From UBA1660 sp964462035 (GTDB taxonomy: Bacteria; Myxococcota_A; Polyangia; Polyangiales; Houyiibacteriaceae): DNA of 64,000 bases. The notes under the pieces are model-generated. The model saw only the letters and a program-made list of their open reading frames with translations. It was not told the origin of the DNA and did not search any database. The stretch spans positions 62,001 through 126,000 of the forward strand of contig CAYXAP010000003.1 in assembly GCA_964462035.1 (NCBI GenBank), written 5' to 3'. Below are positions 15,912-23,066 of the stretch, in pieces (the first letter of the stretch is position 1; every line of letters starts with the position of its first letter). The translations under genes and the position numbers were made by a program.

Positions 15912-17216
15912 TCAGCTCGCTCGGGCGTCACGGTCGGCGGAGCGGCCCTCGATGGCGGCCACGAGCTCGGGGACATCGAAGGGCTTACCGAGCCAGCCGT
16001 CCGGCGGTCCTGCGAGCTTCCCCGGATCGACGTGCCCCGACATGAGGAGGGTCCGGCGGGCTCGACCGTTGGCCTTGAGGGTCGCGAGGAGCTCATCGCC
16101 CCGTCCATCGGGGAGGGTGAGATCGGCGAGCGCCAGATCGAAGGGCTCGCCATCGGCGGCCAGGGCTTCCGCAACGGTCTCGACCACGACGGCCTCGATG
16201 TCGCGGAGCGTGAGGGTCGTCTGGACCAGCTCCCGAATCCCTGCGTCGTCCTCCACGACCAGCACCCGACTGGGGGTCACCGCCCGAGGCATCACGGCGC
16301 TGTTCCGGGGAGCGGCGGGGAGGCGGACCTCGAAGCGAGTTCCGCTTCCGAGCTCCGAACGGACCCGCACGTTGCCCCGCAGGTCACGCACCGTGCGCGC
16401 CACGAGCGCGAGGCCGATGCCCGTCCCGCCCTCTCGGCGGCCGAAGCCAGGCTCGAAGATCCGGGCTCGCACGTCCTTGGCCATCCCGGGGCCGTCGTCT
16501 TCGATGCCGAGGATCAACCGGCCGCTCTTCGAGGAGGCGTCGAGTCGAACGGTGCCGTCGTCCGTGACCTGGACCGCGTTGAGCGCGAGGTTCCAGACGA
16601 TGCGGAAGAGCTCCCCACGCGGATGTGTGGTCTCCATGCCGTCGGGGACCGTGACCTCGATCGTCGTCCCTCGCTGACGCGCCGTCGGCTCGAGCAGGCG
16701 CGCGACGTCGTGGAGGAGCTCGCCCACGTCGGAGTCGGAGTCGTCCGCCCCACCGACCAGCGTGCGAGCGGCCCGTCGTGCCGTGGTCGCGGCGCGCTCG
16801 AGACGCTCGAGCGCCTCGTCCGTCAGGGTCTCCGGGTTCTGCCGAAGCATGCCGATCCAACCGACCACCGCTCCGAGGGCGTTGCCGAGCTCGTGCCCCA
16901 CCGCTCGCGCGAGCCCGTCGGGCTCGGCCGGGGTCGACCGGGCGATCGGTGGCGCGACCATCAGGATTCGTCCCTCGTCGGTGATGACCCAGCGGGCACG
17001 CCGGCCGTCCCCGCCCGCGAGCTCGGTCCTGTCGACCGCCGCCGAGACCGCAGCTGGGGACAGGTCGGCGAGCTCTGCTGCGAGGTCGTCGAAGGAGGTC
17101 GCGTCGCTCTCCAGCATGGAGCGGGCGCGCTCGTTCATGCGCACCTCACCCTGCGTTTCGGTGAGCCATGCCCACCCGGCCCGCTCGGCCAACCACTGGA
17201 GTACATCGAGTGACAT
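15912..17216 (-). CDS. Hybrid histidine kinase with C-terminal receiver
   Basis: 434 residues from the ATG at 17216. An N-terminal PAS-like part (residues 1-95, no membrane segment) is followed by the dimerisation helix with the phospho-histidine in GHELGNALGAVVGW (about 108), the ATPase domain with NLALNAVQ, DDGPGM and GGTGIGLAL, and a receiver domain with VVEDDAG, the acceptor aspartate in ALADLTLPDG (about 365) and the conserved lysine in GKPF. It is soluble and probably senses a cytoplasmic signal. No separate response regulator is next to it; the sigma-54 activators downstream on the same strand lack receivers, so the output is unclear. Confidence 0.9.
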   Translation of the reverse strand: MSLDVLQWLAERAGWAWLTETQGEVRMNERARSMLESDATSFDDLAAELADLSPAAVSAAVDRTELAGGDGRRARWVITDEGRILMVAPPIARSTPAEPDGLARAVGHELGNALGAVVGWIGMLRQNPETLTDEALERLERAATTARRAARTLVGGADDSDSDVGELLHDVARLLEPTARQRGTTIEVTVPDGMETTHPRGELFRIVWNLALNAVQVTDDGTVRLDASSKSGRLILGIEDDGPGMAKDVRARIFEPGFGRREGGTGIGLALVARTVRDLRGNVRVRSELGSGTRFEVRLPAAPRNSAVMPRAVTPSRVLVVEDDAGIRELVQTTLTLRDIEAVVVETVAEALAADGEPFDLALADLTLPDGRGDELLATLKANGRARRTLLMSGHVDPGKLAGPPDGWLGKPFDVPELVAAIEGRSADRDARAS

Positions 17217-17305
17217 CAAAATGATTCGTCGGCGACGGAAGGTACTTTAGCGGCGAATGGAGTTCAAACGCCTTCGTGATTCGATCGTGCGTTGTCACAT
17301 GGGCG

Positions 17306-17474
17306 ACCCAGCGACAGCTGGGTAAGCTTCGTACGGCTCCGTCACGTTGTTCGACGAGGCCGCTGGGCGCTCCATCCGACATCCATCTTTGGGGATGTCG
17401 GGCGGAAAAGGGCGCATGCCACGCAAGGTCTCTACGGTATGAGTCTGGTGCATGATTCCGGGGCGTTCGGGCCC
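17306..17474 (+). other. Hairpin-rich leader before Cys-rich lipoprotein
   Basis: The 291 bases between the divergent genes hold no convincing ORF but three clean hairpins: ACCCAGC/GCTGGGT with a GACA tetraloop (17306-17323), CCGACATCC/GGATGTCGG with an eight-base loop (17376-17401), and GGGGC/GCCCC just before 17474. A GGAGG ribosome-binding site follows at 17494. It could be a structured 5' leader of the lipoprotein mRNA. It does not match a riboswitch class I can recognise. Confidence 0.4.
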
Positions 17475-17507
17475 CTCTGACGCACCCCCTTATGGAGGTC
17501 AACTGCT

Positions 17508-18581
17508 TTGTCTGATCCTGCCCGCATTCGCAGCGCCCTGGTGAGCTGCCTCTTCGCCGGTGTCATCGCCGGCTGTGCTCAGGGCTCGGGTGGAGACGAC
17601 CGTGACCGTGACCTCGGTCCCACCATGGTCGACATGGGTGGTGGCGACGCAGGTGGATGCCCGATGACGTGTCCGGATGGCCAGGAGTGCCGCGACGGGA
17701 TGTGCATGCCGGTCGTGGGCTGTGGGCCCGACCGCGCATGTCCGATCGGCGAGAGCTGCTGCGATGGAATCTGTGTCTCGCTCCCTGGGGACGCGGCCAA
17801 CTGCGGCGCCTGCGGTCGGGCCTGTGAGCCGACCGGCGATTCGTGCGTGAGCAGCCAGTGTCGATGTGGCGCCAACCCCGCGTGCACGGATGGACAGGCG
17901 TGCTGCGGTGAGAGCTGCGTCGACGTCCAGACCGACCCGGACAACTGCGGGGGCTGTGGCGTCTCGTGCACGCCGACCCAGGGCTGCGTGGCTGGCGCCT
18001 GCGTCGACCTCCCGTGCATGCCCCCGTGCGCGGCGGGCGAAACCTGCAACGCGACCACGGAGATGTGCGAGTGCGCCGGCGGTGCGGCTTGCGGTGCGAC
18101 CGAGAGCTGCTGCGGCAGCGGCTGCGTCGACACTCAGACCGACGATGAGAACTGTGGCTCTTGCGGCAACGCCTGCGGTGTGGGGCAAGTCTGCAACGCT
18201 GGCACCTGCGGCGCGCCCCTCTGTACACCGCCTTGCGCCGCGGGGGAGAGCTGCGTGGACGGGACCTGTCAGTGCGGGGCCAACCCGGCGTGCTCGGCCG
18301 GTCGCGCGTGCTGCGGCAGCAGCTGCGTCGACACGTCGAGCAACACCAACCACTGCGGTGGCTGCGGCAACGTCTGCGGGCCGAGCCAGCAGTGCTGCGG
18401 CGGAAGCTGTGTGTCACTCGGCACCCCCTCGAACTGTCGGTCGTGTGGCGATTCCTGCGGTGGCGGCGAGGCCTGCTGTGGCAGCGGCTGCGAGGACATC
18501 CAGAGCGACCCGACGAACTGTGGTGGTTGCGGGATGTTCTGCCTCGGCTTCTGCATCGGCGGTAGCTGCATCTCGCCTTGA
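17508..18581 (+). CDS. Cys-rich lipoprotein with six tandem repeats
   Basis: 357 residues. The start is a TTG at 17508, chosen because GGAGGT lies nine bases upstream and the signal peptide (LVSCLFAGVIAGC) begins right after; the lipobox is IAGC. The mature protein is built of about six copies of a unit like CCGxxCVDxQTDxxNCGxCGxxC, joined by segments such as CGANPACxxGxACC and MPPCAAGETC. Nearly every turn has a cysteine, so a rod of small disulfide-bonded modules on the outer membrane surface is likely. Such repeats are common in large myxobacterial genomes and have no known activity. Confidence 0.82.
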   Translation: MSDPARIRSALVSCLFAGVIAGCAQGSGGDDRDRDLGPTMVDMGGGDAGGCPMTCPDGQECRDGMCMPVVGCGPDRACPIGESCCDGICVSLPGDAANCGACGRACEPTGDSCVSSQCRCGANPACTDGQACCGESCVDVQTDPDNCGGCGVSCTPTQGCVAGACVDLPCMPPCAAGETCNATTEMCECAGGAACGATESCCGSGCVDTQTDDENCGSCGNACGVGQVCNAGTCGAPLCTPPCAAGESCVDGTCQCGANPACSAGRACCGSSCVDTSSNTNHCGGCGNVCGPSQQCCGGSCVSLGTPSNCRSCGDSCGGGEACCGSGCEDIQSDPTNCGGCGMFCLGFCIGGSCISP

Positions 18582-18625
18582 TGTCGGAGGCTGCGCCGGG
18601 ACGCGCGGCATACTAAGAGGGCGTC

Positions 18626-18928
18626 GTGGATGCCATCGATGACGCGACGTTCGAGCGCATGCTCGACTTGGCTGCCGTAGCGGTCACGGACGAAGAGCGC
18701 GAGTCGCTGCGAAAGGACCTGGGGCGCGTCCTCCAGTCGATCGCGGCCATCGCCGATGCGCCGGTCGACGATCTCCCCCCGACCTATGGCGTTTCCTCCG
18801 CGGCCCGCACGCGAGCGGATGAGCCCGCGGCGAGCCTCGATCGCAGCGAGGCGCTCGCCGGAGCGCCGCAGTCTGCGGACGATCACTTCGTGATGCCCAG
18901 CGCGATGGGCCGGAGCAAGGACTCGTGA
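18626..18928 (+). CDS. gatC: GatC, subunit C of tRNA amidotransferase
   Basis: 100 residues from a GTG start. It has the GatC pattern: an N-terminal helical pair (ATFERMLDLAAVAVTDEE, LRKDLGRVLQSIAAI) followed by an extended segment (DDLPPTYGV) and an acidic tail ending FVMPSAMGR, which wraps around GatA. GatC stabilises the GatCAB complex that converts misacylated Glu-tRNA(Gln) or Asp-tRNA(Asn) to the amide forms. The stop overlaps the GatA start by GTGA. Confidence 0.88.
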   Translation: MDAIDDATFERMLDLAAVAVTDEERESLRKDLGRVLQSIAAIADAPVDDLPPTYGVSSAARTRADEPAASLDRSEALAGAPQSADDHFVMPSAMGRSKDS

Positions 18929-20313
18929 CGCTCGCCGAGCACATCGCGGCGATCGCCGGTGGCGAGACCGTGGTCGAGCGCGCGGAGGCGGCGCTCGAAC
19001 GGGTCGGCGACGATCCGCACCGGGTGTTCCTGAGCCTCGACCGTGAGTCGATCCTCGCGGACGCCGCCCAAATCGACACCCGTCTGGCGGCGGGGGAGTC
19101 GCTCCCGCTCGCGGGGGCGCCCATCGCCATCAAGGACAACCTCTGCCAGCGAGGCACGCGAACGACGTGCGGGAGTCGACTCCTCGAAGAGTGGGTGGCC
19201 CCCTATGACGCGACCGTCGTCGAGCGTCTGCGCGCCGCTGGGGCACTGCTCTTCGGCAAGACCAACCTCGACGAGTTCGCGATGGGCTCGTCGACCGAGA
19301 ACAGCGCGTTCGCTCCGACCACGAACCCATGCGACCCGTCGCGAGTCCCGGGCGGCTCCAGCGGGGGGTCGGCGGCGACTGTGGCGGCGGGACACGTGGC
19401 GGCCTCGCTCGGCAGCGACACGGGTGGCTCCGTTCGACAGCCGGCGGCGTACTGTGGTGTGCACGCGTTGAAGCCGACCTACGGGCGGGTGTCGCGGCGT
19501 GGGCTGGTGGCCTTCGCGTCGAGCCTGGATCAGGTCGGCCCCTTCGGCGCGACGGCGGCCGACGTTGCGCAGATCTACGACGTGATCGCCGGCCCTGATG
19601 CGGGCGACGCGACCAGTGCCGACGGAGACGCGCCGTCGGCGATGGCGGTGCTCGGTGGCGGTGTGTCCGGTCTGCGCGTCGGCGTCGTTCGCTCCTGCTT
19701 CGAGCAGGCGGACGACTCCGTCGCCGCGGCGGTGGAGGAGGGCGCCAAGCGGCTCGAGGGCGCCGGCGCCACCCTGGTGGACGTCGCTGTCGAGCACCTG
19801 GATCTGGCGCTCTCGGCCTATTACCTGATCGCGCCCGCCGAGGCGGCCAGCAACCTCGCCCGCTTCGACGGTGCTCGCTACGGTCTGCGGGTCGAAGGGC
19901 GGGACCTCGCCGAGACCTATCGCGCGACCCGAGCCCGCTTCGGTCCGGAAGTCATCCGGCGCATCGTGCTCGGGACCTACGCGCTCTCCGAGGGCTACGC
20001 GGACGAGGCATACGTTCGAGCGTCTCGAGCTCGGACCGCGATCTGCCGCGCCTTCGACGTGGTGCTCGCCGACGTCGATCTACTGCTCCTACCGACGGCG
20101 CCCACGGTCGCCTTCGCCCTCGGAGAGAAGGCGAACGACCCGGTGGCGATGTACGCCGCGGACGTGTTCACCGTGCCGGCCAGTCTCGCGGGACTGCCGG
20201 CGAGCAGCTCGCCCGTCGGCGACGTCGGTGGTCTGCCGGTCGGCGCGCAGCTGATCGGTCGGCGCTTCGAGGACACCACCCTCGTTCGCGCGATGGAGGT
20301 GCTGTCATCATGA
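18925..20313 (+). CDS. gatA: GatA, amidase subunit of tRNA amidotransferase
   Basis: 462 residues, GTG start overlapping the gatC stop. The amidase-signature triad is complete: Lys70 in PIAIKDN, the cis-serine near 145 in VPGGSSGGSA, and the nucleophile near 169 in SDTGGSVRQPA, with the same spacing as characterised GatA proteins. It releases ammonia from glutamine for GatB. It overlaps gatB by ATGA, giving a tight gatCAB operon. Confidence 0.95.
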   Translation: MTLAEHIAAIAGGETVVERAEAALERVGDDPHRVFLSLDRESILADAAQIDTRLAAGESLPLAGAPIAIKDNLCQRGTRTTCGSRLLEEWVAPYDATVVERLRAAGALLFGKTNLDEFAMGSSTENSAFAPTTNPCDPSRVPGGSSGGSAATVAAGHVAASLGSDTGGSVRQPAAYCGVHALKPTYGRVSRRGLVAFASSLDQVGPFGATAADVAQIYDVIAGPDAGDATSADGDAPSAMAVLGGGVSGLRVGVVRSCFEQADDSVAAAVEEGAKRLEGAGATLVDVAVEHLDLALSAYYLIAPAEAASNLARFDGARYGLRVEGRDLAETYRATRARFGPEVIRRIVLGTYALSEGYADEAYVRASRARTAICRAFDVVLADVDLLLLPTAPTVAFALGEKANDPVAMYAADVFTVPASLAGLPASSSPVGDVGGLPVGAQLIGRRFEDTTLVRAMEVLSS

Positions 20314-21728
20314 GCGCGCTCGAAGCAGTCATCGGGCTCGAGGTCCACGCACAGCTCGCGACGCGCACGAAGCTCTTCTGCGGCTGCGAGACGCGTTACG
20401 GCGCACCACCGAACACCCAGGTCTGCCCCGTCTGCCTGGGCTACCCCGGTGCGCTGCCGGTGCCCAACGCCCGCGCGATCGAGCTGGCGGTGCGCGCCGG
20501 CCTCGCGCTCGGTTGCACCATCGGCCGCGCGAGCCGTTTCGACCGCAAGAGCTACTTCTATCCGGACCTCCCCAAGGGCTATCAGATCTCGCAGCTCGAC
20601 CTGCCGATCAACGAGGGCGGCGAGCTCCGGGTCGGCGACCGCGTCATCGGGCTGGAGCGCGCGCATCTCGAGGAAGACGCCGCCAAGAGCCAGCACGTCG
20701 GGAACCAGACGCGGGTCGACTTCAACCGCGGCGGCGTCCCGTTGCTCGAGATCGTGAGCAAGCCGGAGCTCCGCAGCCCCGTGGAGGCCGAGGCCTATCT
20801 GCGGGAGTTGCGACTGGTGCTGATGACCATCGGGGTCAACGACGGGAACCTCGAGGAGGGCTCGTTCCGGTGCGACGCGAACATCTCGCTCCGGCCCGTC
20901 GGGACCGAGACCTTCGGTACACGGGTGGAGATCAAGAACGTGAACTCCTTCCGCTTCGTCCGTCTCGCCCTCGAGGCGGAGATCGCCCGGCAGAAGGCCG
21001 TCATCGGAAGCGGTGGAGTGGTCGAGCGCGAGACGCGCAGCTGGGACGAGGGCAGCCAGAAGACCATCGCGATGCGTGGCAAGGAAGCGGCGGCGGACTA
21101 CCGCTACTTCCCGGACCCGGACCTGCCCGCCATCTCGCTCACCGACGCCCAGATCGATGCCTGGCGGTCTTCGATGCCGGAGCTGCCCGCAGCGCGCCAC
21201 CAGCGATGGCTGGACGCCGGGCTCACCGATTACGACGCAGGGGTGCTCGGTCAGCACCCGGCCACGGCCGCCTACTTCGACGCGGTATGCGCGGCGAGCG
21301 CGATGAGCGCGAAGAAGGTCGCGAACTTCGTCCAGTCCGAGGTGCTCGGTCACATCACGACCGACGGCCTCGACGCGGAGCTGCCGGTGCCGGCGGAGGC
21401 GCTCGCCGAGCTGCTCGACCTGCTCGACGCGGACACCATCCACGGTCAGGCGGCCAAGAAGGTCCTCGGGCTGATGGTCGACGAGGGGCTCGGCGCGAAG
21501 GCGCTGGTCGAGCGCGAGGGCCTGGCCCAGGAGACCGACGAGGGAGCGATCGAAGCGAGCGTGCGCGCGGTGCTCGAGGCCCACCCTGGTCAGGTCGCGC
21601 AGTACCGCGACGGGAAGACGAAGATGATCGGCTTCTTCGTCGGCCAGGTGATGAAGGCGTCGAAGGGCAAGGCCAACCCCAAGGCGGTCAAGACGATCGC
21701 GGAGCGACTCCTCGGCGAGTCGGAGTGA
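20310..21728 (+). CDS. gatB: GatB, tRNA-binding and kinase subunit of GatCAB
   Basis: 472 residues. Family signs are IGLEVHAQLATRTKLFCGC, a zinc-like Cys set continued in VCPVCLGYPGALPV, KSYFYPDLPKGYQISQ, and ADYRYFPDPDLP; the YqeY-like C-terminal domain ends with KANPKAVKTIAERLL. GatB activates the acid side chain on the tRNA with ATP and accepts ammonia from GatA. The presence of gatCAB suggests that glutaminyl- or asparaginyl-tRNA is made by the indirect route here. Confidence 0.96.
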   Translation: MSALEAVIGLEVHAQLATRTKLFCGCETRYGAPPNTQVCPVCLGYPGALPVPNARAIELAVRAGLALGCTIGRASRFDRKSYFYPDLPKGYQISQLDLPINEGGELRVGDRVIGLERAHLEEDAAKSQHVGNQTRVDFNRGGVPLLEIVSKPELRSPVEAEAYLRELRLVLMTIGVNDGNLEEGSFRCDANISLRPVGTETFGTRVEIKNVNSFRFVRLALEAEIARQKAVIGSGGVVERETRSWDEGSQKTIAMRGKEAAADYRYFPDPDLPAISLTDAQIDAWRSSMPELPAARHQRWLDAGLTDYDAGVLGQHPATAAYFDAVCAASAMSAKKVANFVQSEVLGHITTDGLDAELPVPAEALAELLDLLDADTIHGQAAKKVLGLMVDEGLGAKALVEREGLAQETDEGAIEASVRAVLEAHPGQVAQYRDGKTKMIGFFVGQVMKASKGKANPKAVKTIAERLLGESE

Positions 21729-21736
21729 AGGAAGCC

Positions 21737-22840
21737 ATGAGCGAGACGATCGAGATCCCCGAGCTCTCCCGCACCCCCATCACCTTCTGCGCGGGGCCCC
21801 AGGCGTTCTTCGCGGTCGAGTACGACCCGGCCACCGGTGAGGTGGTCATGCTCGACCAGCGGCGATTGCCCACCGAGGTGGTCTACTACCGCTACACGAA
21901 GCCCGACCAGGTCGCCGATGGCATTCGCGACATGGTGGTGCGCGGTGCGCCGGCCATCGGCATCAGCGCGGCCTACGCGCTGGTCATGGTCGCCCGCGCC
22001 GAGGAAGGCGAAGCCGCGAGCTTCCTCGTGGCGAACGGCGCCGCGAGCCGGGTGCTCAACGCGACTCGACCCACGGCGGTGAACCTGGCGTGGGCCATCG
22101 CCCGGATGAGCCGGAAGGCCGCGGACGTTGCGAAGATGGACCCGAAGGCTCGCTACGAGGCGATGCTCGCCGAGGCCGACGCCATCCATCGTGAGGACGT
22201 CGAGAGCTGTCGCGCGATGGGCAAGCTCGGGGCCGAAGACGTTCCGGACGGCGCGACGATCCTGACCCACTGCAACGCAGGCGCGCTCGCGACCGGTGGC
22301 TATGGAACGGCGCTCGGCGTGATCCGCGCAGCGAAGGAAGCCGGCAAGACCATTCGGGTGCTCGCGGACGAGACTCGGCCCTATCTGCAGGGCGCCCGGC
22401 TCACGAGCTGGGAGCTGCACGTCGACGGCATCGACGTGGAAGTGATCAGCGACAACATGGCGGGTCACTTCTTCCAGAAGGGCGAGATCGATTTCGTGGT
22501 GGTCGGGAGCGACCGCATCGCCGCCAACGGCGACGTCGCCAACAAGATCGGCACCTACTCGGTCGCCGTCCTGGCCAAGGAGCACGACGTGCCGTTCACG
22601 GTCGCGGCGCCCTGGAGCACCGTGGACATGACGATGGCCGACGGCTCCGGCATCCCGATCGAGGAGCGGCCTCGCGACGAGGTCGCGAAGGTCGGCGACA
22701 AGGTCTTGGTCGCGGATGGGATCGGGTGCCGTCACCCCGCGTTCGACGTCACGCCCGCTCGCTACGTGAAGGCGATCTACACCGAGCGCGGTGTGATCCA
22801 TCCGAGCGACGGTCAGACGCCCGCGGACCTCGATCCCTGA
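21737..22840 (+). CDS. mtnA: S-methyl-5-thioribose-1-phosphate isomerase (MtnA)
   Basis: 367 residues from the ATG at 21737, which has AAGGAAG just upstream; a GTG at 21725 overlapping the gatB stop would add four residues. MtnA converts methylthioribose-1-phosphate to methylthioribulose-1-phosphate in methionine salvage. Visible family blocks are DMVVRGAPAIGI, LTHCNAGALATGG (catalytic Cys), VLADETRPYLQGARL, SDNMAGHF and GSDRIAANGDVANKIGTY (catalytic Asp). The eIF2B-related fold is complete. No other salvage gene is adjacent. Confidence 0.93.
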   Translation: MSETIEIPELSRTPITFCAGPQAFFAVEYDPATGEVVMLDQRRLPTEVVYYRYTKPDQVADGIRDMVVRGAPAIGISAAYALVMVARAEEGEAASFLVANGAASRVLNATRPTAVNLAWAIARMSRKAADVAKMDPKARYEAMLAEADAIHREDVESCRAMGKLGAEDVPDGATILTHCNAGALATGGYGTALGVIRAAKEAGKTIRVLADETRPYLQGARLTSWELHVDGIDVEVISDNMAGHFFQKGEIDFVVVGSDRIAANGDVANKIGTYSVAVLAKEHDVPFTVAAPWSTVDMTMADGSGIPIEERPRDEVAKVGDKVLVADGIGCRHPAFDVTPARYVKAIYTERGVIHPSDGQTPADLDP

Positions 22841-22886
22841 GCCCCTCGCCCTCGTTCGTAACCCGCTCCCCCCGAGTTCAGCTTCG

Positions 22887-23036
22887 CCTCGCGCAGAGCC
22901 GCAGAGGCTCGAAGGAGCTTCATCGGGCTCAGGCCGCGCGAAGTCGGTTGCGCTCCAACATGACGACTCGGCAGCGTCGACCCCAGGACCCAACTGCGAT
23001 TCTCTGCGACCTCTGCGGCTCCGCGGCTCTGCGAGG
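22887..23036. repeat. Inverted-repeat element rich in CGCAGAG motifs
   Basis: The 226 bases between mtnA and the convergent Clp operon hold no gene. CCTCGCGCAGAGCCGCAGAG starting at 22887 and its near reverse complement (23007-23036, containing CTCTGCGGCTCCGCGGCTCT) form long arms separated by about 95 bases. Further copies of the CGCAGAG core (TTCTCTGCG near 22999, CGCAGAGAA near 23051) lie outside. The same CGCAGAG-type words are dispersed in many environmental bacterial genomes, so this looks like a REP-like or non-autonomous repeat rather than a simple terminator. Confidence 0.55.
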
Positions 23037-23066
23037 CAAGGGAACAACGGGCGCAGAGAAGCCTGG

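Noticed and set aside
14980..16677. Plus-strand ORF spanning two minus-strand signalling genes
   Set aside because: It covers parts of two well-supported genes and the gap between them; no recognisable domain.
17292..17480. Short ORF or c-di-GMP-type riboswitch before the Cys-rich lipoprotein
   Set aside because: The ORF has no protein-like pattern or ribosome-binding site, and the sequence lacks the conserved c-di-GMP riboswitch core.
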